A stretch of DNA of 64,000 nucleotides from Pseudomonas sp. SJZ074 (GTDB taxonomy: Bacteria; Pseudomonadota; Gammaproteobacteria; Pseudomonadales; Pseudomonadaceae): assembly GCF_007828215.1 (NCBI RefSeq), contig NZ_VIUE01000006.1, forward strand, positions 124,001 to 188,000. Reading direction: 5' to 3'. Below are positions 28,160-37,543 of the stretch, one piece after another (the stretch's first letter is position 1; every line of letters begins with the position of its first letter). Under the pieces are notes generated by a model that had not been told where the DNA came from, did not search any database, and saw nothing but the letters and a program-made list of their open reading frames with translations. The translations under genes and the position numbers were made by a program.

Positions 28160-28687
28160 ATGACCCGTCTTCGCGCCATCTGTACCGCAGTTGCTCTGGT
28201 GTGTGCCAGCGGCCCTGTTCTCGCCGATACCGCCAGTCACAAAGCCAGCGCCGAAGCATTCCTGACCCTGGCGCACGCTGACAAGCTGGGCACCCCGGTG
28301 TACATGCAAGTGCAACAGATGTTTGCCCAGCGCTTCGAACAGACCAAGGCTCCCGAGTCGAAAAAAGCCACCCTGGAAACCTACCAGGCCAAGGCCAACG
28401 CCGCGCTTGACCAAGCCATCGGCTGGAACAAGCTCAAGCCGGACATGGTCCAGCTCTACACCACCAACTTCAGCGAGTCGGAGCTCAAGGACCTGGTGGC
28501 TTTCTATCAGTCGCCGCTGGGCAAGAAAGTCCTGGAAAAAATGCCGCAACTGACCCAGCAGTCGGCCCAACTGACCCAGGCCAAGCTGGAAAGCGCGGTG
28601 CCGGTGGTCAACAAGCTGCTGGCGGATATGACCGCCGAGCTCGAGCCGAAATCCGCTGCGCCTGCCCCAGCCAAGAAAAAGCCGTAA
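28160..28687 (+). CDS. DUF2059-domain secreted protein
   Basis: A 175-residue protein with a signal peptide (MTRLRAICTAVALVCASGPVLA) and a helical domain of the DUF2059 type, in which IGWNKLKPDMVQLYTTNFSE, LKDLVAFYQSPLGKKVLEKM are characteristic. The end is Pro/Ala/Lys-rich. A periplasmic location is expected; function is unknown. It is 12 bp upstream of the BolA-family gene and probably shares its transcript. Confidence 0.88.
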   Translation: MTRLRAICTAVALVCASGPVLADTASHKASAEAFLTLAHADKLGTPVYMQVQQMFAQRFEQTKAPESKKATLETYQAKANAALDQAIGWNKLKPDMVQLYTTNFSESELKDLVAFYQSPLGKKVLEKMPQLTQQSAQLTQAKLESAVPVVNKLLADMTAELEPKSAAPAPAKKKP

Positions 28688-28699
28688 GCGGAGCCTGGA

Positions 28700-28999
28700 A
28701 TGAGCATGCAACAACGCATCGAATCGACACTCAGCCTCTTGCAGCCTGAACACCTGCAAGTGCTGGATGAAAGCCACATGCACAGCCGCGGGCTACAGAC
28801 CCACTTCAAGGCGGTGGTGGTGAGCCGGCAGTTCGAAGGGCTCAATCGGGTCAAGCGCCACCAGAAGGTCTACGGCACGCTGGGTGAGCTGATGGGCGAA
28901 TTCCATGCGTTGGCGCTGCACACCTACACCCCCGAGGAGTGGGCGCAGATCGACGCCGCCCCGGCTTCGCCGACCTGTGCCGGTGGCAGTAAGCACTGA
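28700..28999 (+). CDS. bolA: BolA-family protein
   Basis: A 99-residue BolA-fold protein: MSMQQRIESTLSLLQPEHLQ, then VLDESHMHSRG and the conserved FEGLNRVKRHQKVYGTLGEL. BolA proteins bind DNA and partner with monothiol glutaredoxins through a conserved His. The C-terminal extension (TPEEWAQIDAAP) is normal in Pseudomonas. GGAG lies upstream of the start. Position after fumC and DUF2059 is the arrangement I recall in P. aeruginosa. Confidence 0.93.
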   Translation: MSMQQRIESTLSLLQPEHLQVLDESHMHSRGLQTHFKAVVVSRQFEGLNRVKRHQKVYGTLGELMGEFHALALHTYTPEEWAQIDAAPASPTCAGGSKH

Positions 29000-29082
29000 T
29001 TGACGGTGAGTTGGGGGCTTTTGTGGCGAGGGGATTTGTATAAAGCCCCGACCTCATAGTCCTGCAACCCACGAGTTTTTGC

Positions 29083-29088
29083 TAGAAT
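29083..29088 (+). promoter_or_regulatory. candidate -10 box for trhO
   Basis: TAGAAT, preceded by TTTTTGC, lies about 80 bp before trhO. The expected transcription start would fall at the left arm of the hairpin 29094-29115. No strong -35 box is seen. Confidence 0.4.
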
Positions 29089-29093
29089 CCGCA

Positions 29094-29122
29094 ACGCGCC
29101 GCTGACCCGGCGCGTTTTTTTT
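29094..29122 (+). terminator. Hairpin with T-run between bolA and trhO
   Basis: ACGCGCCG and CGGCGCGT form a perfect 8-bp stem around a 6-base loop, followed by eight T. It has the form of a Rho-independent terminator for bolA but lies downstream of a TAGAAT box and 46 bp before trhO, so it may also be part of the trhO leader. Confidence 0.7.
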
Positions 29123-29168
29123 GCATCCGGTTCACCCCTTACGAGGGTAGCCACCTGGAGAAATACCC

Positions 29169-30110
29169 ATGACACAACCCATTGTCGTGGCGGCACTGTA
29201 TAAGTTCGTCACCCTGGAAGATTACGTCGAGCTGCGTGAGCCCTTGCTCAAGGCGATGCTCGATAACGGTATCAAAGGCACCCTGCTGATCGCCGAAGAA
29301 GGCATCAACGGCACGGTCTCCGGCACCCGCGAAGGCATCGACGGCTTGCTGACCTGGCTCAAGAACGACCCGCGCATGATCGACATCGATCACAAGGAGT
29401 CGTACTGCGACGAACAGCCGTTCTACCGCACCAAGGTCAAGCTCAAGAAGGAAATCGTCACCCTCGGCGTCGAAGGCGTGGATCCGAACAAGCAGGTCGG
29501 CACTTATGTCGAACCCCAGGACTGGAACGCGCTGATCAGCGATCCGGAAGTGTTGCTGATCGATACCCGTAACGACTACGAAGTGTCCATCGGGACATTC
29601 GAAGGCGCAATCGATCCCAAGACCACCAGCTTTCGCGAATTTCCCGACTACATCAAGGCCAACTTCGATCCGGCCAAGCACAAGAAAGTCGCGATGTTCT
29701 GCACCGGCGGCATCCGCTGCGAGAAGGCTTCCAGCTATATGCTCAGCCAGGGGTTCGACGAGGTCTTCCACCTCAAGGGTGGCATCCTGAAATACCTCGA
29801 AGAAGTTCCCCAGGAAGAAACCAAATGGCGCGGCGACTGCTTTGTATTCGATAACCGCGTGACCGTTCGCCACGATCTCAGCGAAGGCGACTACGATCAA
29901 TGTCATGCGTGCCGTACACCGGTGAGCCTGGAAGATCGCGCTTCGGAGCACTACGTGCCTGGCATCAGTTGCCCGCATTGCTGGGACAAGCTGAGCGAGA
30001 AGACCCGCCGCAGTGCCATCGACCGGCAAAAGCAGATCGAATTGGCCAAGGCTCGCAACATGCCGCACCCGATCGGCTACAACTACAAGCAATCATCCTC
30101 CGAGGCCTGA
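29169..30110 (+). CDS. trhO: tRNA uridine(34) hydroxylase TrhO (rhodanese-related)
   Basis: TrhO hydroxylates wobble U34 on the route to 5-oxyacetyluridine-type modifications. The 313-residue protein has the YceA-type N-terminal domain ([20 protein letters not shown]), a rhodanese domain with [17 protein letters not shown] and the active-site loop [15 protein letters not shown], and a C-terminal part with two Cys pairs ([17 protein letters not shown]) that may bind zinc. Next gene (DsbA family) starts 3 bp after the stop. Confidence 0.95.
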   Translation: MTQPIVVAALYKFVTLEDYVELREPLLKAMLDNGIKGTLLIAEEGINGTVSGTREGIDGLLTWLKNDPRMIDIDHKESYCDEQPFYRTKVKLKKEIVTLGVEGVDPNKQVGTYVEPQDWNALISDPEVLLIDTRNDYEVSIGTFEGAIDPKTTSFREFPDYIKANFDPAKHKKVAMFCTGGIRCEKASSYMLSQGFDEVFHLKGGILKYLEEVPQEETKWRGDCFVFDNRVTVRHDLSEGDYDQCHACRTPVSLEDRASEHYVPGISCPHCWDKLSEKTRRSAIDRQKQIELAKARNMPHPIGYNYKQSSSEA

Positions 30111-30113
30111 ACC

Positions 30114-30749
30114 ATGCCGCCACGCCTGCTGTATGTCATGGACCCGATGTGTTCCTGGTGCTGGGGCTTTGCGCCGGTGGCCGAAGCATTGGTCGAGCAG
30201 GCGCAGGCCCAGAGCGTTGAACTGCATCTGGTGGTGGGCGGGTTGCGTACGGGCAGTGGTTCGGCGCTGGAGCCCACTACCCGGCGTTACATCCTCGAGC
30301 ACTGGCAGGCTGTCACCCAGGCTACCGGCCAGCTATTCAAGCTGGAGGACGCGTTGCCGGACGGTTTCGTCTATGACACCGAGCCGGCCTGTCGGGCGGT
30401 GGTGACGGCCCGAAGCCTGGCGCCCGACCTGGCCTGGAAGCTGGTGAAGCTGATCCAACAGGCTTTTTATGTGCAGGGGCGCGACGTGACCCGTGCCAGC
30501 GTCCTGGTGGAACTGGCCGAACAGGCCGGCCTGCCACGCATCGAATTTGCCACAGCGTTCGACAGCGCCGAGCAGCATGCGGCCACAGCCGCGGATTTCA
30601 CCTGGGTGCAGGATCTCGGCATTGCCGGTTTCCCCACGCTGCTGGCCGAACGCGACGGCCAATTGGCCCTGCTCACCAACGGTTACCAGCCCCTGGGCCA
30701 ACTGTCTCCATTGCTTGGCCGCTGGCTGGAGCGTGCGGCCTGTGCCTGA
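30114..30749 (+). CDS. DsbA-family thioredoxin-fold protein
   Basis: A 211-residue cytoplasmic protein (no signal peptide) with the redox motif CSWC in MDPMCSWCWGFAP at the N-terminus and the cis-Pro strand GIAGFPTLLAE near the C-terminus, separated by a helical insert. This is the DsbA/FrnE-like fold; a disulfide isomerase or glutathione-linked activity is possible but not shown. It follows trhO by 3 bp and its end overlaps the ABC transporter start, indicating an operon of three genes. Confidence 0.9.
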   Translation: MPPRLLYVMDPMCSWCWGFAPVAEALVEQAQAQSVELHLVVGGLRTGSGSALEPTTRRYILEHWQAVTQATGQLFKLEDALPDGFVYDTEPACRAVVTARSLAPDLAWKLVKLIQQAFYVQGRDVTRASVLVELAEQAGLPRIEFATAFDSAEQHAATAADFTWVQDLGIAGFPTLLAERDGQLALLTNGYQPLGQLSPLLGRWLERAACA

Positions 30750-32568
30750 CCTGCCGGATGGCGCCTCGGAGCCACAGCGCGTCGATCGATTGAGCTGGGC
30801 GGAAATCCGTCGCCTGGCCCTCAAACACAAAAAAGCCCTGTGGATAGCCAACGGCGTGGCCGTGCTGGCGACGCTGTGCAGCGTGCCGATCCCCTTGCTG
30901 TTGCCATTGTTGGTGGACGAAGTACTGCTGGGGCGGGGCGACGCCGCCTTGAAGGTGATGAACCACGCCTTGCCTACGGCTTGGCAAACGGCTGCCGGCT
31001 ATATCGGGCTGATGCTGCTGATGACCCTGACCCTTCGATGCGGGGCGCTGCTGTTCAACGTGCTACAGGCGCGTTTGTTCGCCAGGCTCGCCAAAGACAT
31101 CGTCTATCGCATCCGCATCCGCCTGATCGAGCGCCTCAAGCGGATTTCCCTGGGGGAATACGAAAGCCTGGGCAGCGGTACCGTGGCCGCTCACTTGGTC
31201 ACCGACCTGGACACCCTCGATAAATTCGTCGGCGAAACCCTTAGCCGTTTTCTGGTAGCAATGCTGACGCTGGTGGGCACCGCCGGCATCCTGATGTGGA
31301 TGCACTGGAAACTGGCGCTGCTGATCCTGCTGTTCAATCCGCTGGTAATCTACGCCACGGTGCAGTTGGGCAAGCGGGTCAAGCACCTCAAGAAGCTCGA
31401 GAACGACAGCACCTCGCGCTTCACCCAGGCATTGACCGAAACCCTGGATGCGATCCAGGAGGTGCGTGCCGGTAACCGCCAGGGATTTTTCCTCGGGCGC
31501 CTGGGGCAGCGCGCCCGGGAGGTGCGCGACTATGCGGTCAATTCCCAGTGGAAAAGCGATGCGTCGGGCCGGGCCAGTGGCTTGCTGTTCCAGTTCGGCA
31601 TTGACATCTTCCGTGCGGCGGCGATGCTCACGGTACTGTTTTCCGACCTGTCCATCGGCCAGATGCTGGCGGTGTTCAGCTACCTCTGGTTCATGATCGG
31701 TCCGGTGGAACAGCTGTTGAACCTTCAGTACGCCTATTACGCGGCCGGCGGCGCGTTGAGCCGGATCAACGAACTCCTGGCCCGGGCCGACGAACCGCAG
31801 TACAGCGGCGGTGTCGACCCGTTCAAGGGCCGCGATACCGTGGGCATCGACATCCAGGACTTGAGCTTCGGCTATGGCGAGGAACTGGTGCTCGACCAGT
31901 TGAACCTGTCTATCTCCCCTGGCGAAAAGGTCGCCATCGTCGGTGCCAGTGGTGGCGGTAAGAGCACCCTGGTGCAGCTATTGCTGGGCTTGTATACGCC
32001 GCAGTCGGGCAGCATCCGGTTTGGCGGCGCCACGCAGCAGGAAATCGGCCTGGAAACCATCCGTGAAAATGTCGCGGTGGTGCTGCAGCATCCTGCCTTG
32101 TTCAACGACACGGTGCGGGCCAACCTCTCCATGGGCCGCGACTGCAGTGACGAAGCGTGCTGGCGGGCATTGACCATCGCTCAGCTCGATACCACGGTGC
32201 GCGCGTTGCCCCTGGGGCTGGAGAGTGTGGTCGGGCGGTCCGGGGTGCGGCTGTCCGGTGGGCAGCGTCAACGCCTGGCCATCGCCCGCATGGTATTGGC
32301 CGAGCCGCGGGTGGTGATTCTCGACGAGGCGACCTCCGCACTGGACGCCGCCACCGAGTACAACCTTCATCAGGCCTTGTCGAGATTCCTGAGCGGGCGC
32401 ACCACGCTGATCATCGCCCACCGGTTGTCAGCCGTGAAACAGGCGGATCGGGTATTGGTGTTCGACGGGGGGCAAATCGCCGAAGACGGCGACCATTTGC
32501 AGTTGATTGCCGAGGGCGGCCTGTACGCTCGACTCTACGGTCATTTGCAACAGATACAGCAGCCTTGA
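30742..32568 (+). CDS. ABC exporter, fused membrane and ATPase domains
   Basis: A 608-residue half-transporter: six membrane segments in residues about 25-320, then an ATPase domain with Walker A GASGGGKST, the ABC signature LSGGQRQRLAIARMV, Walker B VVILDEATSALD and the H-loop IIAHRLSAV. The type is lipid/drug/peptide exporter; substrate unknown. Start GTG 30742 overlaps the DsbA-family gene by 8 bp; no later start has a better ribosome binding site. It corresponds by position to the ABC gene upstream of rbdA in P. aeruginosa. Confidence 0.92.
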   Translation: MPDLPDGASEPQRVDRLSWAEIRRLALKHKKALWIANGVAVLATLCSVPIPLLLPLLVDEVLLGRGDAALKVMNHALPTAWQTAAGYIGLMLLMTLTLRCGALLFNVLQARLFARLAKDIVYRIRIRLIERLKRISLGEYESLGSGTVAAHLVTDLDTLDKFVGETLSRFLVAMLTLVGTAGILMWMHWKLALLILLFNPLVIYATVQLGKRVKHLKKLENDSTSRFTQALTETLDAIQEVRAGNRQGFFLGRLGQRAREVRDYAVNSQWKSDASGRASGLLFQFGIDIFRAAAMLTVLFSDLSIGQMLAVFSYLWFMIGPVEQLLNLQYAYYAAGGALSRINELLARADEPQYSGGVDPFKGRDTVGIDIQDLSFGYGEELVLDQLNLSISPGEKVAIVGASGGGKSTLVQLLLGLYTPQSGSIRFGGATQQEIGLETIRENVAVVLQHPALFNDTVRANLSMGRDCSDEACWRALTIAQLDTTVRALPLGLESVVGRSGVRLSGGQRQRLAIARMVLAEPRVVILDEATSALDAATEYNLHQALSRFLSGRTTLIIAHRLSAVKQADRVLVFDGGQIAEDGDHLQLIAEGGLYARLYGHLQQIQQP

Positions 32569-32758
32569 GTTTCCTGTGATTTTCTGCGCTTAGTATCCAA
32601 AAAAGTCAGCCAAAAGCCCCCGGTTTCTTCGAATTTCCACCCAAAGCCTGTCGATCCCTGGATCCAGCCGTTCCAAGGAGCGAAAACTGGCCTAGGCTCT
32701 GGAATCAGAAGCGGATTTCTCCCGGGTGCTCATTGGTAATGCCTGTGCAAGGGACCTC

Positions 32759-35218
32759 ATGAAGCAAAAGCGGACTCTCGGAACGCCTCGGTTGTTGGGC
32801 ATCGTCTGGCCCTTCATTGCCGTTGTGCTATTTCAGGCATTGCTTGGGGGCGTCAGCCTCTATGTATTGTCGGCCGTTCGCGGCTATGTCGCGGGGGAAA
32901 GCCTCTGGTCCAAGGGGCAGAAAGACGCCATTTACTACCTCAACCTCTATGCCGACAGCCGTGATGAGGCGATTTTCCGCAAATACCAGCAAGCCATTGC
33001 CGTGCCCGAGGGCGGACATGACCTGCGTGTAGCGCTGGATCGTCAGCCACCGGACCTGGAGGCGGCGCGGGCGGGCATCCTCCAAGGGGGAAACCACCCG
33101 GACGACGTGTCCAGCCTGATCTGGCTGTATTTGAATTTCCGTCACTTCAGTTACCTGGAGGAAGCCATCGATCTCTGGACGGTGGGCGACGGCTATCTGA
33201 TCGAGTTGGATAACGTTGCCCGGCAGATGCATGACAGCATTACCGAAGGGACTGCTTCAGAAAACGATGTGCGCGGCTGGAAGGCGCAGATCTTTGCCAT
33301 CAACGACTCCGTCACCCCGGCCGCCAAGGCTTTCAGCGACGCGCTGGGGGAGGGATCGCGCTTTATCCTGCGCCTGTTGCTGGTGACCAACTTCGCCACT
33401 GCGCTGGGGCTCATCGTCCTGGCTTTGTTGCGTACCCACAAGTTATTGGCTCAACGACAGGTGTTCGCCAACGCTTTGCAACTGGAGAAGGAACGGGCGC
33501 AGATCACCTTGCAATCCATCGGCGACGGCGTCATCACCACCGACGTCGAAGGCGCCATTGCCTACATGAATCCCGCTGCCGAGGCGATGACCCACTGGAA
33601 GGCCGAGCATGCCACCGGACTGCCCCTGGCCGCGCTGTTCAATTTGCTCGACGACAATGCCCAGACCGAGGGCCTGACGCTGATCGAGCACATCCTCAGC
33701 GGCCGGCTCGGTGGTGGCAGCGAACATTCCAAACTGATCCAGCGCCTGGATGGCAGCACCGTGTCGGTGACCCTGGTGGGGGCGCCGATCCGCCATGCGG
33801 GCAAGGTCAGCGGCGCCGTACTGGTCCTGCACGACATGACCCAGGAGCGTCAGTACATTGCCAACCTGTCGTGGCAGGCCACCCATGACGCGCTCACCGG
33901 CCTGGCGAATCGCCGGGAATTCGAATACCGGCTCGAGCAGGCACTGCATAACCTCACGCGCCAGGCCGGGCGCCATGCCTTGATGTTCCTCGACCTGGAC
34001 CAATTCAAACTGGTCAACGATACCTGCGGCCACGCGGCGGGTGACGAATTGTTGCGACACATCTGCGCGTTGCTGCAATCGGGCCTGCGGGAAAACGACA
34101 CCCTGGCCCGGTTGGGCGGGGATGAGTTCGGTATCTTGCTGGAAAATTGTTCACCGGAGGCGGCGGAGAAGATCGCCGAAGGGCTGCGCCAGACCGTGCA
34201 GAACCTGCATTTTGTCTGGAAAGGCCGACCGTTTGTGACCACCGTGAGCATCGGCCTGGTGCACATCGCCCAGAACCCGACGACCCTGGAAGCCTCCCTG
34301 CGCGCCGCCGACATGGCTTGCTACATGGCCAAGGAAAAGGGGCGCAACCGAGTCCAGGTCTACCATGCCGACGATTCGGAGCTGTCTCTGCGTTTCGGTG
34401 AGATGGCCTGGGTCCAGCGCTTGCACATGGCGCTGGAGGAAAACCGTTTCTGCCTGTATGCCCAGGAAATTGCGGCGCTGGGTCCGGGAGAACACGGTGG
34501 CGGGCACATTGAGATCCTGTTGCGCCTGCACGATGAGGCCGGGCGGATGATTCTGCCGGACAGCTTCATTCCTGCGGCGGAGCGCTATGGCCTGATGACG
34601 TCCCTGGACCGTTGGGTAGTGGAAAATGTCTTCAAGATCATTCGCCAGTGCTTGAACGAGTCGCGGCAGGGGCCCTTGGCCATGTGTGCGATCAATCTGT
34701 CAGGCACGACTATCGGAGATCAGGCGTTCCTCGACTTCCTGCGTAAACAGTTCGCAGCCTATTCGATTCCGCCGGAAATGATTTGTTTTGAAATTACAGA
34801 GACCAGCGCTATTTCGAATTTGGGCAGTGCCATTCGCTTTATCAATGAACTCAAGAGCTTGGGTTGTTACTTTTCGCTGGATGATTTTTGCGCCGGAATG
34901 TCTTCATTCGCTTACCTGAAACATTTACCTGTAGACTTCCTGAAGATCGACGGGAGTTTCGTAAAGGATATGCTGGACGACCCGATTAACCGTGCAATGG
35001 TCGAAGTGATCAACCACATCGGCCACGTCATGGGTAAGCGCACCATTGCCGAGTTTGTGGAAACTGCCCAGATCGAGCAGGCATTGCTGGAGATTGGAGT
35101 GGATTACGCTCAGGGGTATGTCATCGAGCGCCCGCAGTTGTTTACCTGTGATACGTTGCAGTGCAGGCCGGCCCGGCCCCAGCCGTTGTTATTCAAGGCC
35201 CCCGGCACGTTCCGCTGA
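32759..35218 (+). CDS. rbdA: RbdA-like c-di-GMP regulator (PAS-GGDEF-EAL)
   Basis: An 819-residue membrane protein. Two membrane segments (about residues 13-37 and 205-226) bracket a periplasmic sensor; a PAS domain follows (about 245-365), then GGDEF (453-457, motif intact, with an RxxD I-site REND five residues before it) and EAL (585-587, written EIL). The EAL domain keeps the Asn of INLSG, Glu of CFEITET, Asp-Asp of LDDF, Lys of LKIDG and Gln of AQGYVI. In P. aeruginosa RbdA is a phosphodiesterase promoting biofilm dispersal; same place next to the TenA/PqqC-like gene supports the name. ATG 32759 follows AGGGAC. Confidence 0.9.
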   Translation: MKQKRTLGTPRLLGIVWPFIAVVLFQALLGGVSLYVLSAVRGYVAGESLWSKGQKDAIYYLNLYADSRDEAIFRKYQQAIAVPEGGHDLRVALDRQPPDLEAARAGILQGGNHPDDVSSLIWLYLNFRHFSYLEEAIDLWTVGDGYLIELDNVARQMHDSITEGTASENDVRGWKAQIFAINDSVTPAAKAFSDALGEGSRFILRLLLVTNFATALGLIVLALLRTHKLLAQRQVFANALQLEKERAQITLQSIGDGVITTDVEGAIAYMNPAAEAMTHWKAEHATGLPLAALFNLLDDNAQTEGLTLIEHILSGRLGGGSEHSKLIQRLDGSTVSVTLVGAPIRHAGKVSGAVLVLHDMTQERQYIANLSWQATHDALTGLANRREFEYRLEQALHNLTRQAGRHALMFLDLDQFKLVNDTCGHAAGDELLRHICALLQSGLRENDTLARLGGDEFGILLENCSPEAAEKIAEGLRQTVQNLHFVWKGRPFVTTVSIGLVHIAQNPTTLEASLRAADMACYMAKEKGRNRVQVYHADDSELSLRFGEMAWVQRLHMALEENRFCLYAQEIAALGPGEHGGGHIEILLRLHDEAGRMILPDSFIPAAERYGLMTSLDRWVVENVFKIIRQCLNESRQGPLAMCAINLSGTTIGDQAFLDFLRKQFAAYSIPPEMICFEITETSAISNLGSAIRFINELKSLGCYFSLDDFCAGMSSFAYLKHLPVDFLKIDGSFVKDMLDDPINRAMVEVINHIGHVMGKRTIAEFVETAQIEQALLEIGVDYAQGYVIERPQLFTCDTLQCRPARPQPLLFKAPGTFR

Positions 35219-35265
35219 GCCTCTTGTTGATCCGGAAAAAAATCACAATCAAAAGGAGCCCGACA

Positions 35266-36069
35266 GTGATCGACACATTCAACCGAACAGGCCCGCTCAT
35301 GGACGCCAAAAGCTATCCACAATGGGCACAGCAGCTCATTGCCGATTGCGGCGAGAGCAAGCGCCGGGTTGTCGAACACGAGCTGTATCAACGCATGCGC
35401 GATAACAAGCTCAGCGCCAGGACCATGCGCCACTACCTTATCGGTGGTTGGCCGGTCGTTGAACAGTTCGCTTTATACATGGCACAGAACCTCACCAAGA
35501 CTCGCTTTGCCCGCCACCCCGGCGAGGATATGGCCCGGCGTTGGCTGATGCGCAACATTCGTGTCGAACTCAATCACGCCGACTACTGGGTGAACTGGAG
35601 CGCCGCCCACGGTGTGACGCTTGAGGACCTGCAGGCACAGCAGGTGCCGCCTGAACTCCACGCATTGAGCCATTGGTGCTGGCACACCAGCTCTTCGGAC
35701 CCGCTGATCGTGGCAATCGCGGCGACCAACTATGCCATTGAAGGCGCGACCGGTGAGTGGTCGGCGGTGGTGTGTTCCAGCGGCATCTACGCGGCGGCCT
35801 TCGCCGATGAAGAGCGCAAGCGCGCCATGAAATGGCTGAAGATGCATGCCCAGTACGACGATGCCCATCCGTGGGAAGCGCTGGAGATCATCTGCACGCT
35901 GGCGGGCATGAATCCGAGCAAGGCCCTGCAGGCCGAACTGCGTCAGGCGGTGTGCAAGAGCTACGATTACATGTACCTGTTTCTGGAGCGTTGCATGCAA
36001 CTGGAACAGTCGGAGTCTGCCGGAAAGTCGGCATCCCCTCGCGAGCGCCTGGCGCTGGCCGGGAGCTGA
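35266..36069 (+). CDS. TenA/PqqC-family protein
   Basis: A 267-residue all-helical protein of the heme-oxygenase-like TenA/THI-4/PqqC superfamily. Typical stretches are MRHYLIGGWPVVEQFALYMA, RVELNHADYWVNW and AIAATNYAIEGATGEWS. The enzymatic role is unknown: it is not with thiamin or PQQ genes but directly behind rbdA, as in P. aeruginosa. The start is GTG 35266, placed 8 bp after AAAGGAG; ATG 35299 is an alternative. Spacing to rbdA is 47 bp. Confidence 0.88.
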   Translation: MIDTFNRTGPLMDAKSYPQWAQQLIADCGESKRRVVEHELYQRMRDNKLSARTMRHYLIGGWPVVEQFALYMAQNLTKTRFARHPGEDMARRWLMRNIRVELNHADYWVNWSAAHGVTLEDLQAQQVPPELHALSHWCWHTSSSDPLIVAIAATNYAIEGATGEWSAVVCSSGIYAAAFADEERKRAMKWLKMHAQYDDAHPWEALEIICTLAGMNPSKALQAELRQAVCKSYDYMYLFLERCMQLEQSESAGKSASPRERLALAGS

Positions 36070-36083
36070 TGTTTAGTTGACCG

Positions 36084-36175
36084 ATGTGGGGGCGAGTTTG
36101 CTCCGCGAAGTGCTCGGGCCGCCAACGGGGAGGTTGGCTGTTGGAGCGCTATCGCGAGCAGGCTCGCCCCCACAT
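36084..36175. repeat. REP doublet, imperfect arms
   Basis: ATGTGGGGGCGAGTTTGCTC is answered by an inverse copy ending GGCTCGCCCCCACAT with a few mismatches and an indel. It is related to the 14857 family but has GGGGGC instead of GGGAGC. It lies between convergent genes. Confidence 0.82.
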
Positions 36176-36256
36176 TTGGTTTGAGTGAGCGTCAGCCCAA
36201 ACAATAAAGTTGTGTTGGCTTCAGGTTCGGTTTTCTGCCAGGCCTGGCTCGCTCAT

Positions 36257-37183
36257 TCAACCCGCCATTTCCAATCGGTTCCGTCCTTCGCGCTTGGCCA
36301 CATACAACGCGCTGTCGACCCGGCGCAGCAGGCTTTCTATGGACTCACCCGGCAACAGTGTCGCGCAGCCGAGGCTGACCGTCAGCTCGATCCTGACACC
36401 GGCAGCGAAATACTCCTGCAATTGGGCTGCATAGCGCAGTCGCTCGCCAATCGTGGCAGCGGCTTCCCGGCTGGTATTGGAAAGCAGGATCAGGAACTCC
36501 TCACCACCGAACCTGAACACCATATCCACGTTGCGCAATTGATCCTTGATCGACTCGGCAACGGCCTTGAGCACCTCATCGCCGGCGCCATGGCCGTAGG
36601 TATCGTTGATGCGCTTGAAGTGATCGATGTCGAGCATCAGCAACGACAGTGGTTGCATGTGACGCCTGGCCATGTCGATTTCCCGCTCCATGACCTGGTC
36701 CATGGCGATGCGGTTGCCGGTCCCGGTCAACGGATCGCGCAGGGCGCTCTGGGTTGCGGCGCGGTAGAGCAGGGCGTTGCGCAGTGGAAACAACAGGGTG
36801 GACATCAGTGACTCGAGATCACTCTGCTCCGCATCGCTGAAGCGCTGATTGCGACGGAACACGAGTTCGCCTAGCTGTTCGTCTTCGTGGCTGAGGTTGT
36901 AGCTGAGCAGGTGATGCCCACGCTGACCGAACTCCAGCCGCAGGTCGCTGGGCTTGTGTTGATAGGCCAGCGCATCCAGTGGTACCAGTCGTTGAGCTTC
37001 ACGGAAAAACAGACCCAGAATCCGCTGTGGTTCCAGGCTGGTCTGCAATTGCTGACTCAATTGCTGACGCAGCTGCGAAAGACTGACGGACCGCGCGACG
37101 AGCGGTGACGGTTGACCGAGGCCCAGGCGCTGCAGTTTGGCGCTGTCGAAATCAATCGCGTTGGTCTGGATGGGCGTTTTCAT
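36257..37183 (-). CDS. GGDEF diguanylate cyclase
   Basis: A 308-residue soluble protein. The N-terminal part (about residues 35-140) looks like a degenerate GAF-type sensor; the C-terminal GGDEF domain has DPLTGTGNRIAMD, the active-site loop GGEEF (226-230) and the inhibitory I-site RNVD (217-220) five residues before it. It should therefore make c-di-GMP and be subject to product inhibition. ATG 37183 (MKTPIQTN) has AGGGG about 11 bp upstream; a TTG seven codons earlier is less likely. It faces rbdA's operon across a REP element. Confidence 0.93.
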   Translation of the reverse strand: MKTPIQTNAIDFDSAKLQRLGLGQPSPLVARSVSLSQLRQQLSQQLQTSLEPQRILGLFFREAQRLVPLDALAYQHKPSDLRLEFGQRGHHLLSYNLSHEDEQLGELVFRRNQRFSDAEQSDLESLMSTLLFPLRNALLYRAATQSALRDPLTGTGNRIAMDQVMEREIDMARRHMQPLSLLMLDIDHFKRINDTYGHGAGDEVLKAVAESIKDQLRNVDMVFRFGGEEFLILLSNTSREAAATIGERLRYAAQLQEYFAAGVRIELTVSLGCATLLPGESIESLLRRVDSALYVAKREGRNRLEMAG

Positions 37184-37543
37184 TTGGCGTAAGCCCCTAA
37201 GCAAAATCTGTCCTGGCAGGCTGGGTGCGGTGGCTTGGGGCTGCGTGTCGTACAGGCCCGTCAGTCCCGTAGGACGCTGATTTGAGTCTAGTCTGCTTTC
37301 CTTGGCTGACGCAGGTCTCGTATCAACCTCCGTTACCCGCCGGACATGGCGTGTTTAGCAGGGTTAGAGCGAAAGTCGTGCCAGTCTGTTCACTTCAGAA
37401 AAAAGCATTGCAAATCAATGAAGTGAAAAAATCGCGAATATCACCCCGGGATTTGCGCGACAGGGCTTTGGCGGTTCGTCTGGCTGGCTATCGAAGGATT
37501 CGAGCGTCGCGACGGTAAACCGCCGCAACGTGGGGGCGAGCGC
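37184..37543. other. Intergenic region, no gene seen
   Basis: 360 bp between the diguanylate cyclase start and the end of the yciK-like gene. It contains the upstream control region of the diguanylate cyclase. A plus-strand frame at 37282-37518 exists but has no family-like features. No repeat of the REP type was seen here. Confidence 0.4.

Noticed and set aside
29021..29058. REP element before trhO
   Set aside because: Only one arm (TTGTGGCGAGGGGATTTGTA) is well preserved; the other is too degenerate to call a repeat with confidence.
37282..37518. 78-codon plus-strand frame between the diguanylate cyclase and yciK
   Set aside because: No ribosome binding site, no family-like residues, and basic/low-complexity end; probably chance.
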